Assembly: GCF_000282595.1 (NCBI RefSeq) | Contig: NZ_AKIZ01000036.1 | Coordinates: 1-64,000, forward strand | DNA length: 64,000 nt | Origin: Phyllobacterium sp. YR531 | Lineage (GTDB): Bacteria > Pseudomonadota > Alphaproteobacteria > Rhizobiales > Rhizobiaceae | Direction: 5' to 3' | Shown: positions 16,789 through 26,299 of the stretch, in pieces | Position numbering within the stretch: position 1 is the first letter of the stretch | How the letters are laid out: each line of letters starts with the position of its first letter | Position numbers and translations under genes: made by a program | Notes under the pieces: model-generated | Seen by the model: the letters and a program-made list of their open reading frames with translations, nothing else | Told to the model about the DNA's origin: nothing | Database searches by the model: none

Positions 16789-18402
16789 ATGCGTAGTTAT
16801 GATTTCATCATTGTTGGGTCTGGATCGGCTGGCTCCGTTGTTGCAAACAAGCTTTCCGAAAACGGCCGCTACTCTGTACTCGTCCTCGAGGCTGGCGGGT
16901 CAGATCGTCGATTTTTTATCACAATGCCGCTTGGATATGGCAAAACCTTCTACGACAAATCTGTCAACTGGATGTATCGCGCCGAGCCGGATTCCGGACT
17001 TGGAGGTAATGCGGATTACTGGCCACGCGGCAAAGTGCTTGGTGGGTCAAGTTCCATCAATGCCATGGTTTATGTACGTGGCGCAGCAGAAGATTTTGAC
17101 GAATGGCGTGATGCTGGAAATCCCGGCTGGGGTTATTCGGACCTAGAGCCCATTTTCCGCTCTCTTGAAGATCACGATGGACCTGCCACAAGTCTGGGCA
17201 AAGGCGGGCCTCTGCATGTGACTGATTGTTCAAAGCTCTTTCACCCGCTGGCGAACAGGATGATCGCAGCCGCGCAGGAAGCTGGGCTGCCCTATAACCC
17301 TGATTTTAACGGTACGACACAGGAAGGAGTAGGACCGTTTCAGCTGACCACAAAAAGTGGGCACCGTATGTCGGCTGCCAAGGCATTTCTGCGCCCGGCG
17401 ATGAAGCGCCGGAATGTTACGGTACTGACCGGAGCGATGGTAAAGCGGATCGTATTTGAGGGAAAGCGCGCTATCGGCGTTGAATTCCTCCACAAGGGAA
17501 CGATGCAAAGTGTCACTGCCGGTCGAGAGGTCATACTTTGCGGTGGTTCGGTCAATACACCGCAATTGCTCGAACTATCAGGTATTGGCGATGCAACGAA
17601 GCTGAGAACACTCGGCGTTGAGGTCGTCTCTGATAGTCCGCAGGTGGGCGAGAATCTCTCCGACCATCTCGGGATAAATTATACGTACCGCGCAAATATT
17701 CCGTCCCTCAATCAGGTGCTTCGCCCTTGGTGGGGCAAGGCCTTGGCTGGCATCGAATATTTGCTGCTACGAACTGGACCACTCTCAATCAGTATGAATC
17801 AGGGCGGTGGTTTTTTTCGAACTGACCCGTCGCGGACGCGCGCCAATATGCAGCTCTATTTTCAAGCGTTCTCAACGCTTGTGCCCAAAAATGGCGAGCG
17901 GCCAATCCTCACTCCGGACCCTTGGCCGGGGTTTTCAATCGGTCTATCCAATTGCCGCCCGACCAGCAGGGGTTCGATCCATATTCGCTCCCGCGACGCA
18001 CATGATGCGCCGAGAATAATAGCGAATGCGTTTTCCACTGAACATGATGTGGCAGAAATGCTGGATGCGGTGAAGTTCCTGCGAAAAATTGCAGCAACTG
18101 CAACTATGTCGAAACTGATTGAGGAAGAGCTCCTGCCCGGTCCGGACTGCACAAGCGATGAAGCATTGATCGAGGATTTCCGCAAGCGCAGTGGGACTGT
18201 TTATCATCCCGTATCAACATGCCGTATGGGGCCCGATGCGTCGCGGTCCGTCGTGGACTCCCGCCTCAAAGTTCATGGCATAACAGGTTTGCGTGTTGTC
18301 GACTGCTCGATATTTCCGAACATTATCTCCGGCAATACGAATGCCGCTGCGATGATGGTTGGAGCTAAAGGAGCACAGCTCATCTTGGAAGATCAACCGT
18401 AG
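16789..18402 (+). CDS. GMC-family FAD oxidoreductase (choline/alcohol dehydrogenase-like)
   Basis: 537 residues. The FAD-binding Rossmann motif is at the very start (YDFIIVGSGSAGSVVANKL), then GKVLGGSSSINAMVYVRG (GMC signature 1), GREVILCGGSVNTPQLLELSGIG (signature 2), and the C-terminal active-site region YHPVSTCRMG with GNTNAAAMMVGAKGA. Members oxidise choline, alcohols or sugars; the sequence does not decide the substrate, and there is no betaine aldehyde dehydrogenase partner here. It is probably membrane-associated or cytoplasmic, with no signal peptide. Its last 10 bases overlap the converging antiporter gene. Confidence 0.9.
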   Translation: MRSYDFIIVGSGSAGSVVANKLSENGRYSVLVLEAGGSDRRFFITMPLGYGKTFYDKSVNWMYRAEPDSGLGGNADYWPRGKVLGGSSSINAMVYVRGAAEDFDEWRDAGNPGWGYSDLEPIFRSLEDHDGPATSLGKGGPLHVTDCSKLFHPLANRMIAAAQEAGLPYNPDFNGTTQEGVGPFQLTTKSGHRMSAAKAFLRPAMKRRNVTVLTGAMVKRIVFEGKRAIGVEFLHKGTMQSVTAGREVILCGGSVNTPQLLELSGIGDATKLRTLGVEVVSDSPQVGENLSDHLGINYTYRANIPSLNQVLRPWWGKALAGIEYLLLRTGPLSISMNQGGGFFRTDPSRTRANMQLYFQAFSTLVPKNGERPILTPDPWPGFSIGLSNCRPTSRGSIHIRSRDAHDAPRIIANAFSTEHDVAEMLDAVKFLRKIAATATMSKLIEEELLPGPDCTSDEALIEDFRKRSGTVYHPVSTCRMGPDASRSVVDSRLKVHGITGLRVVDCSIFPNIISGNTNAAAMMVGAKGAQLILEDQP

Positions 18403-20024
18403 CGCGCTTCCATCATATCGATATCGCGCACCATCTTGCTGGCGATTGTACTTTCAAGCCGCCGTGCCCGCACCAAGCGGTAAATCTCCTGCCTTTCAGC
18501 CTTCAGCGCTGTAATGCGAAGCCGTTTCTCGATTTCCTCGCTGAGAACGGCCAGTTCGCGTTCCTCGCCAAGGTGCATTCTTCCATCAATACGCTTGCGG
18601 TAAAGTTCCATGATACGGGTGGCTACATCGGTAAAAATATCAGCATCAGCGCGCCCAGTTGCCAGATCATGCTGTGCTTTTTCGATAGCCATGATCGCAG
18701 CCTCGGCGGCAGCGATACGGGCGTAATCTTCTTCCTTCTGGTGCGTATCTTCCGCGGGGAGATCGATGTTCTTGAGCAGCTTGGGCAGGCATATACTCGC
18801 CATCACCAATGAGAGAATAATAACGCCGGCAGCAAGAAAGATGACAAGATCGCGCGCCGGAAAGAGCGTTCCATCATTCAGGAAAAGCGGCAAGGTGAGA
18901 ATGCCGGCAAGGGTGATTGCCCCGCGCACGCCGGCGAATGACATGGTTGCAACCAATTGCCAGCTTGGTCGCACCACTGTCTGCTGTCCGTCGGAACGGC
19001 GTGAAAGTGCAAAGCGCCATGATGCCCATACCCACAAAAAGCGTAGGCCCACCAGCGCTCCATATATAACCACAACATAAACTGGCAGCCACCAATAGCT
19101 GGAGCCACTGGCGTGCACGTTTTTGACGGCACCCCAGAATATGCTTGGCAGTTGTTCGCCCAGAAGAACAAAGATCGCTCCATTGGCAGCAAACTGTGCT
19201 GTATCCCAAACTGCGGTACGCCTTACCCGCGTTACCGCGAGTGACTGGCTGGAATTTTCCGCGTAGCTCATGGTGATACCAGCAGCCACCGCCGCGAGAA
19301 TACCTGATGCGTGGACATGCTCAGCCAAAAGATAGGCCCCGAAGGGAATGAGCAGGCTGATAAGTATCTGCGAGCCGCTTTCTTCACCAAGCCGTCTGGT
19401 AAGGAATGCCTTGCCCCGGGTAACGCCAATTGTCACGCCGATGCCAATTGCGATGCCTGCGAAGGCAAGCCACAGAAAAGTAAAGAATGCGGCTGAAAAA
19501 GAGAAGGCCCCGGTCAGCATCGCCGCCACTGCAAAACGCATGCAAACCAGACCGGACGCATCGTTGAGAAGCGATTCACCTTCGAGAATGTGCATCATAC
19601 GGGACGGTATGGGTACGCGGGCCGCAATTGCAGAAACAGCAATTGGATCTGTTGGCGACACAATGGCCGCCAATGCGAAGGCAACCGGCAGTGGTATGGA
19701 CGGTATCATCCAGTGAACGAAGAAGCCTACCCCCAGAACGGTAAAGATTACCAGCCCCAGTGCCATCTCCAGAATGATGCCCTTATCCCTGAACAGACCT
19801 TCCTTCGGGATACGCCATCCATCGAGAAACAGCAGAGGCGGCAGGAAAAGCAGAAAGAAAATATCCGGATCAAGTTCGACGCGTATACTGGCCACTGAGG
19901 CAATGGCCGCGCCGAGACCAATCTGCACCAGCGGCAATGGTACAGGCAGAGGCAGCACACGGACGACACTATCGCTGACGACAACCGCCAGCAGCATCAA
20001 CAGGACAATGGTAATCGTTTCCAC
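18393..20024 (-). CDS. Na+/H+ antiporter, CPA1 family
   Basis: 543 residues starting at a GTG (20024). About 12 hydrophobic membrane segments span residues 5-405. Family motifs include FFLLFLPPLLFLDGW, the ion-binding IVSPTDPIAVSAI and GESLLNDASGLV, and SFAGVRGAITLAG. The C-terminal 130 residues are soluble and helical (EKAQHDLATGRAD, RALRLEST-like tail) and probably sense pH in the cytoplasm. It exchanges protons for Na+ or K+ across the inner membrane. It converges with the GMC gene and is divergent from fadD across a 257-bp gap. Confidence 0.92.
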   Translation of the reverse strand: METITIVLLMLLAVVVSDSVVRVLPLPVPLPLVQIGLGAAIASVASIRVELDPDIFFLLFLPPLLFLDGWRIPKEGLFRDKGIILEMALGLVIFTVLGVGFFVHWMIPSIPLPVAFALAAIVSPTDPIAVSAIAARVPIPSRMMHILEGESLLNDASGLVCMRFAVAAMLTGAFSFSAAFFTFLWLAFAGIAIGIGVTIGVTRGKAFLTRRLGEESGSQILISLLIPFGAYLLAEHVHASGILAAVAAGITMSYAENSSQSLAVTRVRRTAVWDTAQFAANGAIFVLLGEQLPSIFWGAVKNVHASGSSYWWLPVYVVVIYGALVGLRFLWVWASWRFALSRRSDGQQTVVRPSWQLVATMSFAGVRGAITLAGILTLPLFLNDGTLFPARDLVIFLAAGVIILSLVMASICLPKLLKNIDLPAEDTHQKEEDYARIAAAEAAIMAIEKAQHDLATGRADADIFTDVATRIMELYRKRIDGRMHLGEERELAVLSEEIEKRLRITALKAERQEIYRLVRARRLESTIASKMVRDIDMMEARYG

Positions 20025-20169
20025 GGCGAATCCAGTTTCAGTCTAATATTCAAGATGGAGGAAGTGCGGGTGCTTTGTCGAGGTGAACCTTGGCAACTTT
20101 GTGCCAAGATGTAGCCAAATGAATGAATTGGGGCGTTAAGTTAAAACAATCGTGAACAACGTTTTTACG

Positions 20170-20185
20170 TTTACGTTAGTGTAAT
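20170..20185. promoter_or_regulatory. Possible LiuR/FadR-type box upstream of fadD
   Basis: TTTACGTTAGTGTAAT resembles the TTTACGTWAACGTAAA sites of MerR-type LiuR regulators of acyl-CoA metabolism, with imperfect symmetry (5 of 8 paired positions). A further TTTACG copy precedes it. It is 97-112 bp before the fadD GTG. The match is weak. Confidence 0.25.
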
Positions 20186-20281
20186 TGCTTGCAAGACTAA
20201 TCCTCTCGCCATAGGAGATATTGTTGAGTAGCATGGCGTAGGGGAAATGGTGCCAAGCTAGTAGCTAACTGGGAGGTTAAT

Positions 20282-22612
20282 GTGGCTAAACAGACAAGTC
20301 CGGCAACGAAGTCTAAAATTGCAGCACAGAAGACTGTAAGCGAAAAACCAGCAAAGGCTGCGAAGCCTACCGGAAATGTCAAAGAGGCTGCTGCCAGCAG
20401 CCAGACAGCATCAACCAGGAAAGCCGCTGCAGCACCCAAGGCTTCAGCGAACACCAAGCCATCGGTAAAACCTGCAACGGCAGCTGTGAAAGCGGAGAAG
20501 CCAGCAGCCAGTAAACCGGCGACGGCTGCAAAGACGAGCCCGGCCGCAAAAGCAGCGCCGTCCGAAAAGGTTGCGGCAAAGGCTCCTGCCGCTAAAAAAC
20601 TTCCAAACAACAAGGCCGCGCCAGCCGCGGCTGTAAAGCCCAGTGCGTCTCCAAAGGCGACCGTCAAACCAGCTGCTAAAACGGCGTCAGTCACAAGCAC
20701 CAAGCCGGTTGCCAAACCTGTAAAGGCACAAGCACCGGCGCCGACACCTGCCGTTTCCACCAAGCCAAAAACAGCGGCCAAAGCCGCTCCGGCAAGCAAA
20801 GTCTCGGCAAAAGCTCCTGCTCCTGAGAAGGCTGCTGCGAGTACGCCTGTTCCCGATAAATCCGCAGCAAAGCCGAAGGCGCAAGCCAAGTCCTCTGCAA
20901 AGACTAACGCTGCCGCAAACAAAACGACCGGAAAGCCGATTATGCCCACGCCAAAAATGTGGGTAAAGCATTATCCGGACAATGTGCCAGCGGACATTCC
21001 CGACTTGCCCAATGAATCGCTTGGCGCCTTTTTTGACGAAGCATTCAAAAAGTTCAGTGCCAAGCCTGCATTTGATTGCATGGGCAAAAGCATCAATTAT
21101 GGGGAACTCGACAAATATTCCCGCTCTATCGCTGCCTGGTTGCAATCCCGCGGGTTGGTCAAAGGTGACCGCGTCGCGATCATGATGCCGAATGTGCTGC
21201 AGTACCCGGTTGTGATTGCAGGGGTTTTGCGAGCTGGTCTGATCGTCGTCAACGTCAACCCGCTCTACACGCCGCGCGAACTTGAGTATCAGCTCAAGGA
21301 TAGCGGCGCGAAGGCAATTTTTGTTCTTGAGAATTTTGCGGCGACGCTGCAAAAAGTTGTCACAAAGACCTCGGTGCAGCATGTCGTCGTGACTGCCATG
21401 GGCGACATGATGGGTCTGAAGGGTCACCTGGTAAATCTGGTCGTACGGCGGGTAAAGAAGATGGTACCCGCTTGGTCATTGCCGGGCCACATCCCCTTCA
21501 AAACGGCGCTGGCAAAGGGCGCTTCGATGTCCTTCAAGTCCGTCGATGTCAAACGTGCCGATGTTGCATTCCTGCAATATACGGGAGGCACAACAGGCGT
21601 TTCCAAAGGCGCTACACTGACCCACAGCAATATTCTTTCCAACATAGAACAGATGAGCATGTGGTGTGATGTGGGTTTCCGGCTGAAGGGTCGGCCGGAC
21701 AGCATTGTGTATGTTTGCGCACTGCCGCTCTATCATATCTTTGCGCTGACAGTGAATGCGATGATCGGTATCAAGCAGGGCGGCCTCAATATTCTCATTC
21801 CCAACCCGCGTGACATTCCGGCCTTTGTTAAAGTCCTGCAGAAGCACAAGTTCCATTTCTTTCCGGGGCTAAGCACATTGTTCAACGGTTTGATGAACAA
21901 TGAAGAGTTCCGCAAACTGGATTTCAAGGAACTGCGTATGTCCTTCAGCGGTGGCATGGCAATGCAAAAGCCTGTTGCCGACCGCTGGAAAGAACTGACC
22001 GGCAGCCTGATGATTGAGGGCTATGGTCTGTCCGAGACCTCGCCTGTTGCGTCTGCAAACCCGCTTGATGCAACTGAATTTTCCGGCACGATCGGCATGC
22101 CCATGCCATCAACGGATTTTTCCATACGCGATGATGACGGCAAGGAATTGCCTTTGCTGGAAGTCGGTGAAATCTGCATTCGTGGACCGCAGATCATGGC
22201 CGGATACTGGAACCGCCCAGATGAAACTGCCAAGGTCATGACCTCGGATGGTTTTTTCCGCTCCGGCGACATGGGCTACATGGATGAACGCGGCTACACG
22301 AAGATTGTTGACCGCAAGAAGGACATGATCCTTGTCTCCGGCTTCAACGTTTATCCGAACGAGATCGAAGAAGTAGCCATGGAACATCCCGGTATCGCGG
22401 AGGCCGCTGCAGTGGCGATTGCCAATGAGCATTCCGGTGAAGCCGTTAAACTTTTCATCGTGCGCAAGGACAAGACTTTGACCGAAGAGGCCGTAAAAGC
22501 TTTTTGTGCAGAACGCCTGACCAACTACAAGCGACCGCGCGTCGTTGAATTCCGGGACGAACTGCCGAAAAGCAATGTCGGCAAAATCCTGCGGCGTGAA
22601 CTTCGCGACTGA
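20282..22612 (+). CDS. fadD: Long-chain fatty-acid--CoA ligase with Ala/Lys/Pro-rich N-terminal tail
   Basis: 776 residues from a GTG preceded by GGGAGG at the right distance, so the unusual tail is probably translated. Residues 1-217 are almost only Ala, Lys, Pro, Ser and Thr with repeats such as AAKAAPA and KPAAK, like histone H1 or AlgP tails. The enzyme proper begins near residue 221 (MPTPKMWVKHYPDNVPADIP) and has the AMP-binding P-loop YTGGTTGVSKGA (433-444), GYGLSETSP, the FACS motif DGFFRSGDMGYMDERGYTKI and the catalytic Lys in KSNVGKILRREL. It activates fatty acids to acyl-CoA. Without the tail it has the usual length of about 556 residues. A terminator follows. Confidence 0.93.
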   Translation: MAKQTSPATKSKIAAQKTVSEKPAKAAKPTGNVKEAAASSQTASTRKAAAAPKASANTKPSVKPATAAVKAEKPAASKPATAAKTSPAAKAAPSEKVAAKAPAAKKLPNNKAAPAAAVKPSASPKATVKPAAKTASVTSTKPVAKPVKAQAPAPTPAVSTKPKTAAKAAPASKVSAKAPAPEKAAASTPVPDKSAAKPKAQAKSSAKTNAAANKTTGKPIMPTPKMWVKHYPDNVPADIPDLPNESLGAFFDEAFKKFSAKPAFDCMGKSINYGELDKYSRSIAAWLQSRGLVKGDRVAIMMPNVLQYPVVIAGVLRAGLIVVNVNPLYTPRELEYQLKDSGAKAIFVLENFAATLQKVVTKTSVQHVVVTAMGDMMGLKGHLVNLVVRRVKKMVPAWSLPGHIPFKTALAKGASMSFKSVDVKRADVAFLQYTGGTTGVSKGATLTHSNILSNIEQMSMWCDVGFRLKGRPDSIVYVCALPLYHIFALTVNAMIGIKQGGLNILIPNPRDIPAFVKVLQKHKFHFFPGLSTLFNGLMNNEEFRKLDFKELRMSFSGGMAMQKPVADRWKELTGSLMIEGYGLSETSPVASANPLDATEFSGTIGMPMPSTDFSIRDDDGKELPLLEVGEICIRGPQIMAGYWNRPDETAKVMTSDGFFRSGDMGYMDERGYTKIVDRKKDMILVSGFNVYPNEIEEVAMEHPGIAEAAAVAIANEHSGEAVKLFIVRKDKTLTEEAVKAFCAERLTNYKRPRVVEFRDELPKSNVGKILRRELRD

Positions 22613-22617
22613 CAAGA

Positions 22618-22643
22618 AAGGGAGGGCTTAAACCCTCCCTTTT
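22618..22643 (+). terminator. Rho-independent terminator after fadD
   Basis: AAGGGAGGG (22618-22626) pairs with CCCTCCCTT (22633-22641) around CTTAAA and runs into T residues. On the other strand the stem also ends in a T run, so it can serve the VOC gene converging from 22648. Confidence 0.85.
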
Positions 22644-22647
22644 CATT

Positions 22648-23019
22648 TCAGATAGGCTGCCCCACATCAATGCGATTACCGTCGTGGTCCTCAAAGACGA
22701 ATGCCCTGAGGCCATAGTCCTTGTCTTTCAGTCCCTTGATGATACGCAGGCCTTCGCTCTGGCAGATTGCATGCAACGCGTCGGCATTGTCCACGATCAT
22801 ATGAGCCACATTGAACGGGGGTGGATCATAGTCTTTTTGCAGGCTGAGATGCAGTTCCGCACCCTCGCGCTTTAGAATCATAAACCCTACAGGATTGCCG
22901 TTTTCGAACGTTTTGGTGAAGCCGAACGCGCGTGTGTAAAAATCATGCGCACGGACCATATCTTTGACCGGCAGCATGGCCGCAATACGCCCAAAGTGGA
23001 TGACATTCTCATCTTTCAT
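22648..23019 (-). CDS. VOC/glyoxalase-superfamily protein
   Basis: 123 residues with the two beta-alpha-beta-beta-beta modules of vicinal-oxygen-chelate proteins: AAMLPVKDMVRAHDFYTRAFGF, then GAELHLSL, VAHMIVDNADALHAIC and AFVFEDHDGNRIDVGQ. Possible metal ligands are His/Glu in ELHL and in FEDHDGNRID. It resembles the bleomycin-resistance subgroup, which binds drugs or modifies small molecules, but the substrate cannot be assigned. It stands alone between fadD and prfC. Confidence 0.8.
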   Translation of the reverse strand: MKDENVIHFGRIAAMLPVKDMVRAHDFYTRAFGFTKTFENGNPVGFMILKREGAELHLSLQKDYDPPPFNVAHMIVDNADALHAICQSEGLRIIKGLKDKDYGLRAFVFEDHDGNRIDVGQPI

Positions 23020-23156
23020 CTCATAACCTCAATTGTTGAAAGCGCATCCTGCCATATCGCGCGGTGGCGACACGATGGATTGTGCTTGCTTTAAAGATCA
23101 TGAGACGGTGCCCACGCATTTTCTATAATAGTAACTGATGCTGCTGAAAAGGGTGC

Positions 23157-24746
23157 TCAGGCGACCTTGTCGCGAACCTGATAATCTTTGATCGCAGCAA
23201 AACGTATCGCCTTCCAACGCTCTGCTTCATAGGAAAGCGAGAAGCTGTTCTGCGCCAAAAACACAGGATCATTATCAAGGTCATGGGCGATATCGGCGCG
23301 GTGCCCATTGATAAAGCGCTGCAGTTCTGCCGGGTCATCGGCAGAAATCCAGCGCGCAACGGTGAACCGCGCAGGCTCGAAGCCAACCGGCAAAGTATAT
23401 TCGACCTTGAGACGCTCTGTCAGAACGTCGATCTGCAACGCACCGACGACGCCAACGATTGCCGGCGAGCCATCATCCGGCAGGAAGAGCTGGACCACGC
23501 CTTCTTCCGCCATCTGCTGAAGCGCTTCACGCAGCTTTTTGGCTTTCATGGCATCATCCAGACGCACGCGGCGGAGGATTTCCGGCGCAAAGTTTGGAAC
23601 ACCGCGGAAGAGCAGGTCTTCGCCCTCTGTCAGCGTGTCGCCAATGCGCAATGTGCCGTGGTTGGGGATACCAACCACATCGCCAGCCCAAGCCTCATCG
23701 GCAATCTGGCGACTACGGGCGAAGAAGAATTGAGGTGCGGAAAGGCCCATGGGCTTGCCGGTGCGCACAAGCTTGGCCTTCATGCCACGCGAAAGTTTGC
23801 CTGAGCAAACACGCAGAAACGCAATACGGTCGCGATGGTTTGGGTCCATGTTGGCCTGAATTTTGAAAACGAAGCCGGTCATCTTGTCTTCTGTTGCTTC
23901 CACCCTGCGCGTATCGGCATCTTGTGCGCGCGGGCTTGGGCCAAAGTCACAGAAGGCCTCGATCAAGTCCCGTACCCCGTAATTGCGCAATGCCGAACCG
24001 AAATAGACGGGTGTCAGATGCCCTTCACGAAACGCTTGCAGATCAAACGGATTGCAGGCGTCGCGCGCCAGCGTCACTTCATCGATCCATGCTTGACGTT
24101 CGTTTTCGGGCAAAAGTCCCGAAGCGCCTGACGCTTCAGGACCATTTACAGGACGCGGTGTTTCTTCAGAGTCGCGCTGACGGACAGTGTTGTTCTGGAG
24201 ATTATATGTTCCGGCAAAGCTTTTCCCTCTGCCGATTGGCCAGGTGATCGGTGCCGTATCCAAGGCAAGCTTCTGCTCGATCTCATCAAGAATTTCATAA
24301 GGGTCGCGACTCTCACGGTCCATCTTGTTGATGAAGGTAACGATAGGAATATCCCGCATACGGCAGACTTCGAAAAGCTTTAGCGTACGCGCTTCGATAC
24401 CCTTGGCGGCATCGATCACCATGACGGCACTGTCAACGGCAGTGAGCGTCCGATAGGTATCGTCGGCAAAGTCTTCGTGACCCGGCGTGTCAAGCAGATT
24501 AAAAATGCAATCCTTGTATTCGAAGGTCATCACGGAGGTGACGACCGAAATGCCGCGATCACGCTCGATGTTCATCCAGTCAGAGCGGGTCTGGATGCGA
24601 TCTTTCTTGGCCTTGACCTCGCCAGCAAGCTGAATCGCGCCGCCGAAAAGCAGCAGCTTTTCAGTCAGCGTGGTTTTACCGGCGTCAGGATGCGCAATAA
24701 TCGCGAAAGTACGGCGCTTGGAAACGGGATGGTCTGCAGAAGACAT
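23157..24746 (-). CDS. prfC: Peptide chain release factor 3
   Basis: 529 residues from the ATG at 24746, the same length as E. coli RF3; an in-frame ATG at 24764 would add six. The GTPase motifs are AHPDAGKTTLTEK (G1), RGISVVTSVM (G2), DTPGHEDF (G3) and NKMDRE (G4). An RF3-type loop (GRGKSFAGTYNL) and later domain LEREALQQMAEEGVVQLF-like segment KLREALQQMAEEGVVQLFLP follow. It recycles RF1/RF2 from ribosomes after peptide release. It ends with KDYQVRDKVA. No operon partner is evident. Confidence 0.96.
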   Translation of the reverse strand: MSSADHPVSKRRTFAIIAHPDAGKTTLTEKLLLFGGAIQLAGEVKAKKDRIQTRSDWMNIERDRGISVVTSVMTFEYKDCIFNLLDTPGHEDFADDTYRTLTAVDSAVMVIDAAKGIEARTLKLFEVCRMRDIPIVTFINKMDRESRDPYEILDEIEQKLALDTAPITWPIGRGKSFAGTYNLQNNTVRQRDSEETPRPVNGPEASGASGLLPENERQAWIDEVTLARDACNPFDLQAFREGHLTPVYFGSALRNYGVRDLIEAFCDFGPSPRAQDADTRRVEATEDKMTGFVFKIQANMDPNHRDRIAFLRVCSGKLSRGMKAKLVRTGKPMGLSAPQFFFARSRQIADEAWAGDVVGIPNHGTLRIGDTLTEGEDLLFRGVPNFAPEILRRVRLDDAMKAKKLREALQQMAEEGVVQLFLPDDGSPAIVGVVGALQIDVLTERLKVEYTLPVGFEPARFTVARWISADDPAELQRFINGHRADIAHDLDNDPVFLAQNSFSLSYEAERWKAIRFAAIKDYQVRDKVA

Positions 24747-24824
24747 AAAAGATAGCTCGAACAAAAGGAAAGGTTGGCGCCTTCTATCAGCCCCAGCCTT
24801 TCCCGTCGACCTTCAATTCCAAGG

Positions 24825-25634
24825 TCAGGCGCTTTCAAGTGCAGGCGCAGATTCCTCAGTGCCCATGAAAGTCTCGATGGTAATTCGCTTCGTGTCCTTG
24901 ACCGTCACGAAACTGTTCGGCGGGACCGGCATCCAATTGCCGGCTTCACCATCAAGTGGCTCCGAAACGACGCACAGTCCCGCATTTGGTGCAAGCGTTG
25001 CCGTATAGAGTGATGGGGCAAAACGATCCGTTGCATATCGAACCGCATAAAGCTGATGGCCATCAGAAAAAGCTGCAGTCAATCGAATAAATGCCGGGAC
25101 ACCGATGCGATCTGACTCGGCCTTGATCGCATTGACAGTCGCAACAAGAGCCCGGGAGGGATCGAGATCAAGGCCATGCTGCAGCATGAGCAGGAAAATC
25201 AACTCCGAATCCGTCGAGCCAAGTTTTTGCGCATAGATTGCATCATCCAGACGGGCTTCAAGGCTACGCCGCAACCTGTCGAAATGTCCTATTTGCCCAT
25301 TATGCATGAAGCTCCATTTGCCTGAAACAAACGGGTGGCAATTCATGCGGCTCGTAACACCGCCTGTTGATGCACGAACATGGGCAAGAAAAAGATGCGA
25401 CCTGATCTGACGGGAAAGACTGCGCAAATTCTGATCTGACCATGCGGGCAGTATATCCCGGTACAACCCCGGTTCTTCACGCGCCCCGTACCAGGCCACG
25501 CCGAAACCATCCCCGTTCGTGCGGGTTTTGGCTTCATGGGCATCGTGGCTTTGCGCTATCAGCGAATGGCAGGGAGAGGCAATGACATCTTCTAGGAAAA
25601 GCTCAGGTCCGAGATAGGCAGCCCAACGGCACAT
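24825..25634 (-). CDS. Class II glutamine amidotransferase (EgtC/YafJ-like)
   Basis: 269 residues. Cys2 follows the initiator Met (MCRWAAYLG) and is the N-terminal nucleophile of this class. Other motifs are TNGDGFGVAWYG, FLAHVRASTGG, NCHPFVSGKWSFMHNGQI and SELIFLLML. The protein is a stand-alone glutaminase domain of the YafJ/EgtC group; EgtC acts in ergothioneine synthesis, but no egt genes are nearby, so its physiological substrate is open. It lies 78 bp downstream of nothing obvious and is divergent from dut. Confidence 0.88.
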   Translation of the reverse strand: MCRWAAYLGPELFLEDVIASPCHSLIAQSHDAHEAKTRTNGDGFGVAWYGAREEPGLYRDILPAWSDQNLRSLSRQIRSHLFLAHVRASTGGVTSRMNCHPFVSGKWSFMHNGQIGHFDRLRRSLEARLDDAIYAQKLGSTDSELIFLLMLQHGLDLDPSRALVATVNAIKAESDRIGVPAFIRLTAAFSDGHQLYAVRYATDRFAPSLYTATLAPNAGLCVVSEPLDGEAGNWMPVPPNSFVTVKDTKRITIETFMGTEESAPALESA

Positions 25635-25787
25635 GATTCACCCGCATTTGGTCACATAATGGCGGGTGATTTCTCCAACGGGAATCACCAGCTCCGTGCT
25701 GGGATAATATCAGATTATGTGCAAACAATGGATCTCGCCTATCTTGTGAGTTGACGGTGCCCGCCGTCTGGTGAAAAAGGTCTCTTC

Positions 25788-26273
25788 ATGTCACAGAAAA
25801 CCGATTCCACTCACCCGAACAATCCTGCACTTGGCCTGGTTCGCCTTGATCATGCCAAGGGGCTGGAACTTCCGTCTTATGAAACGTCCGGCTCTGCCGG
25901 TATGGATCTTCGCGCAGCTGTTCCCGAAGACAGGCCATTGCTGTTGCTTCCCGGCAAACGTGCCCTTGTGCCAAGCGGGCTGATCTTTGAAATTCCTGAA
26001 GGGTATGAGGCGCAGATTCGCCCTCGCTCCGGGCTTGCGCTCAAAAACGGTATCACCTGCCTCAACGCTCCTGGAACGATTGATTCCGACTATCGCGGCG
26101 AAGTAAAAGTGATCCTTGTCAACCTTGGCGAAGACGACTTCTATGTCGAACGTGGAATGCGGATTGCACAGGTAGTGCTTGCACCAGTGGTTCAGCTTAA
26201 TGTTGAAGAGCGGCAGCATGCCAGTGAAACATCCCGTGGTGCTGGTGGATTTGGTTCGACAGGTACAGCATAG
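25788..26273 (+). CDS. dut: dUTP diphosphatase
   Basis: 161 residues, the normal trimeric dUTPase. All five motifs are visible: [10 protein letters not shown] (1), [10 protein letters not shown] (2), [17 protein letters not shown] (3, with the catalytic Asp), RGMRIAQVV (4) and the C-terminal arm [10 protein letters not shown] (5). It hydrolyses dUTP to dUMP and pyrophosphate, keeping uracil out of DNA and feeding thymidylate synthesis. It is followed after 26 bp by a PEP-mutase-family gene whose own GGGAGG precedes the ATG. Confidence 0.97.
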   Translation: MSQKTDSTHPNNPALGLVRLDHAKGLELPSYETSGSAGMDLRAAVPEDRPLLLLPGKRALVPSGLIFEIPEGYEAQIRPRSGLALKNGITCLNAPGTIDSDYRGEVKVILVNLGEDDFYVERGMRIAQVVLAPVVQLNVEERQHASETSRGAGGFGSTGTA

Positions 26274-26299
26274 GAAAGAAACAAGACTGGGAGGTCATC

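Noticed and set aside
20197-21427. Ala/Val/Phe-rich and Cys/Arg-rich frames antisense to fadD
   Set aside because: They mirror the repetitive Ala/Lys tail of fadD, where low complexity removes stop codons. No start signal.
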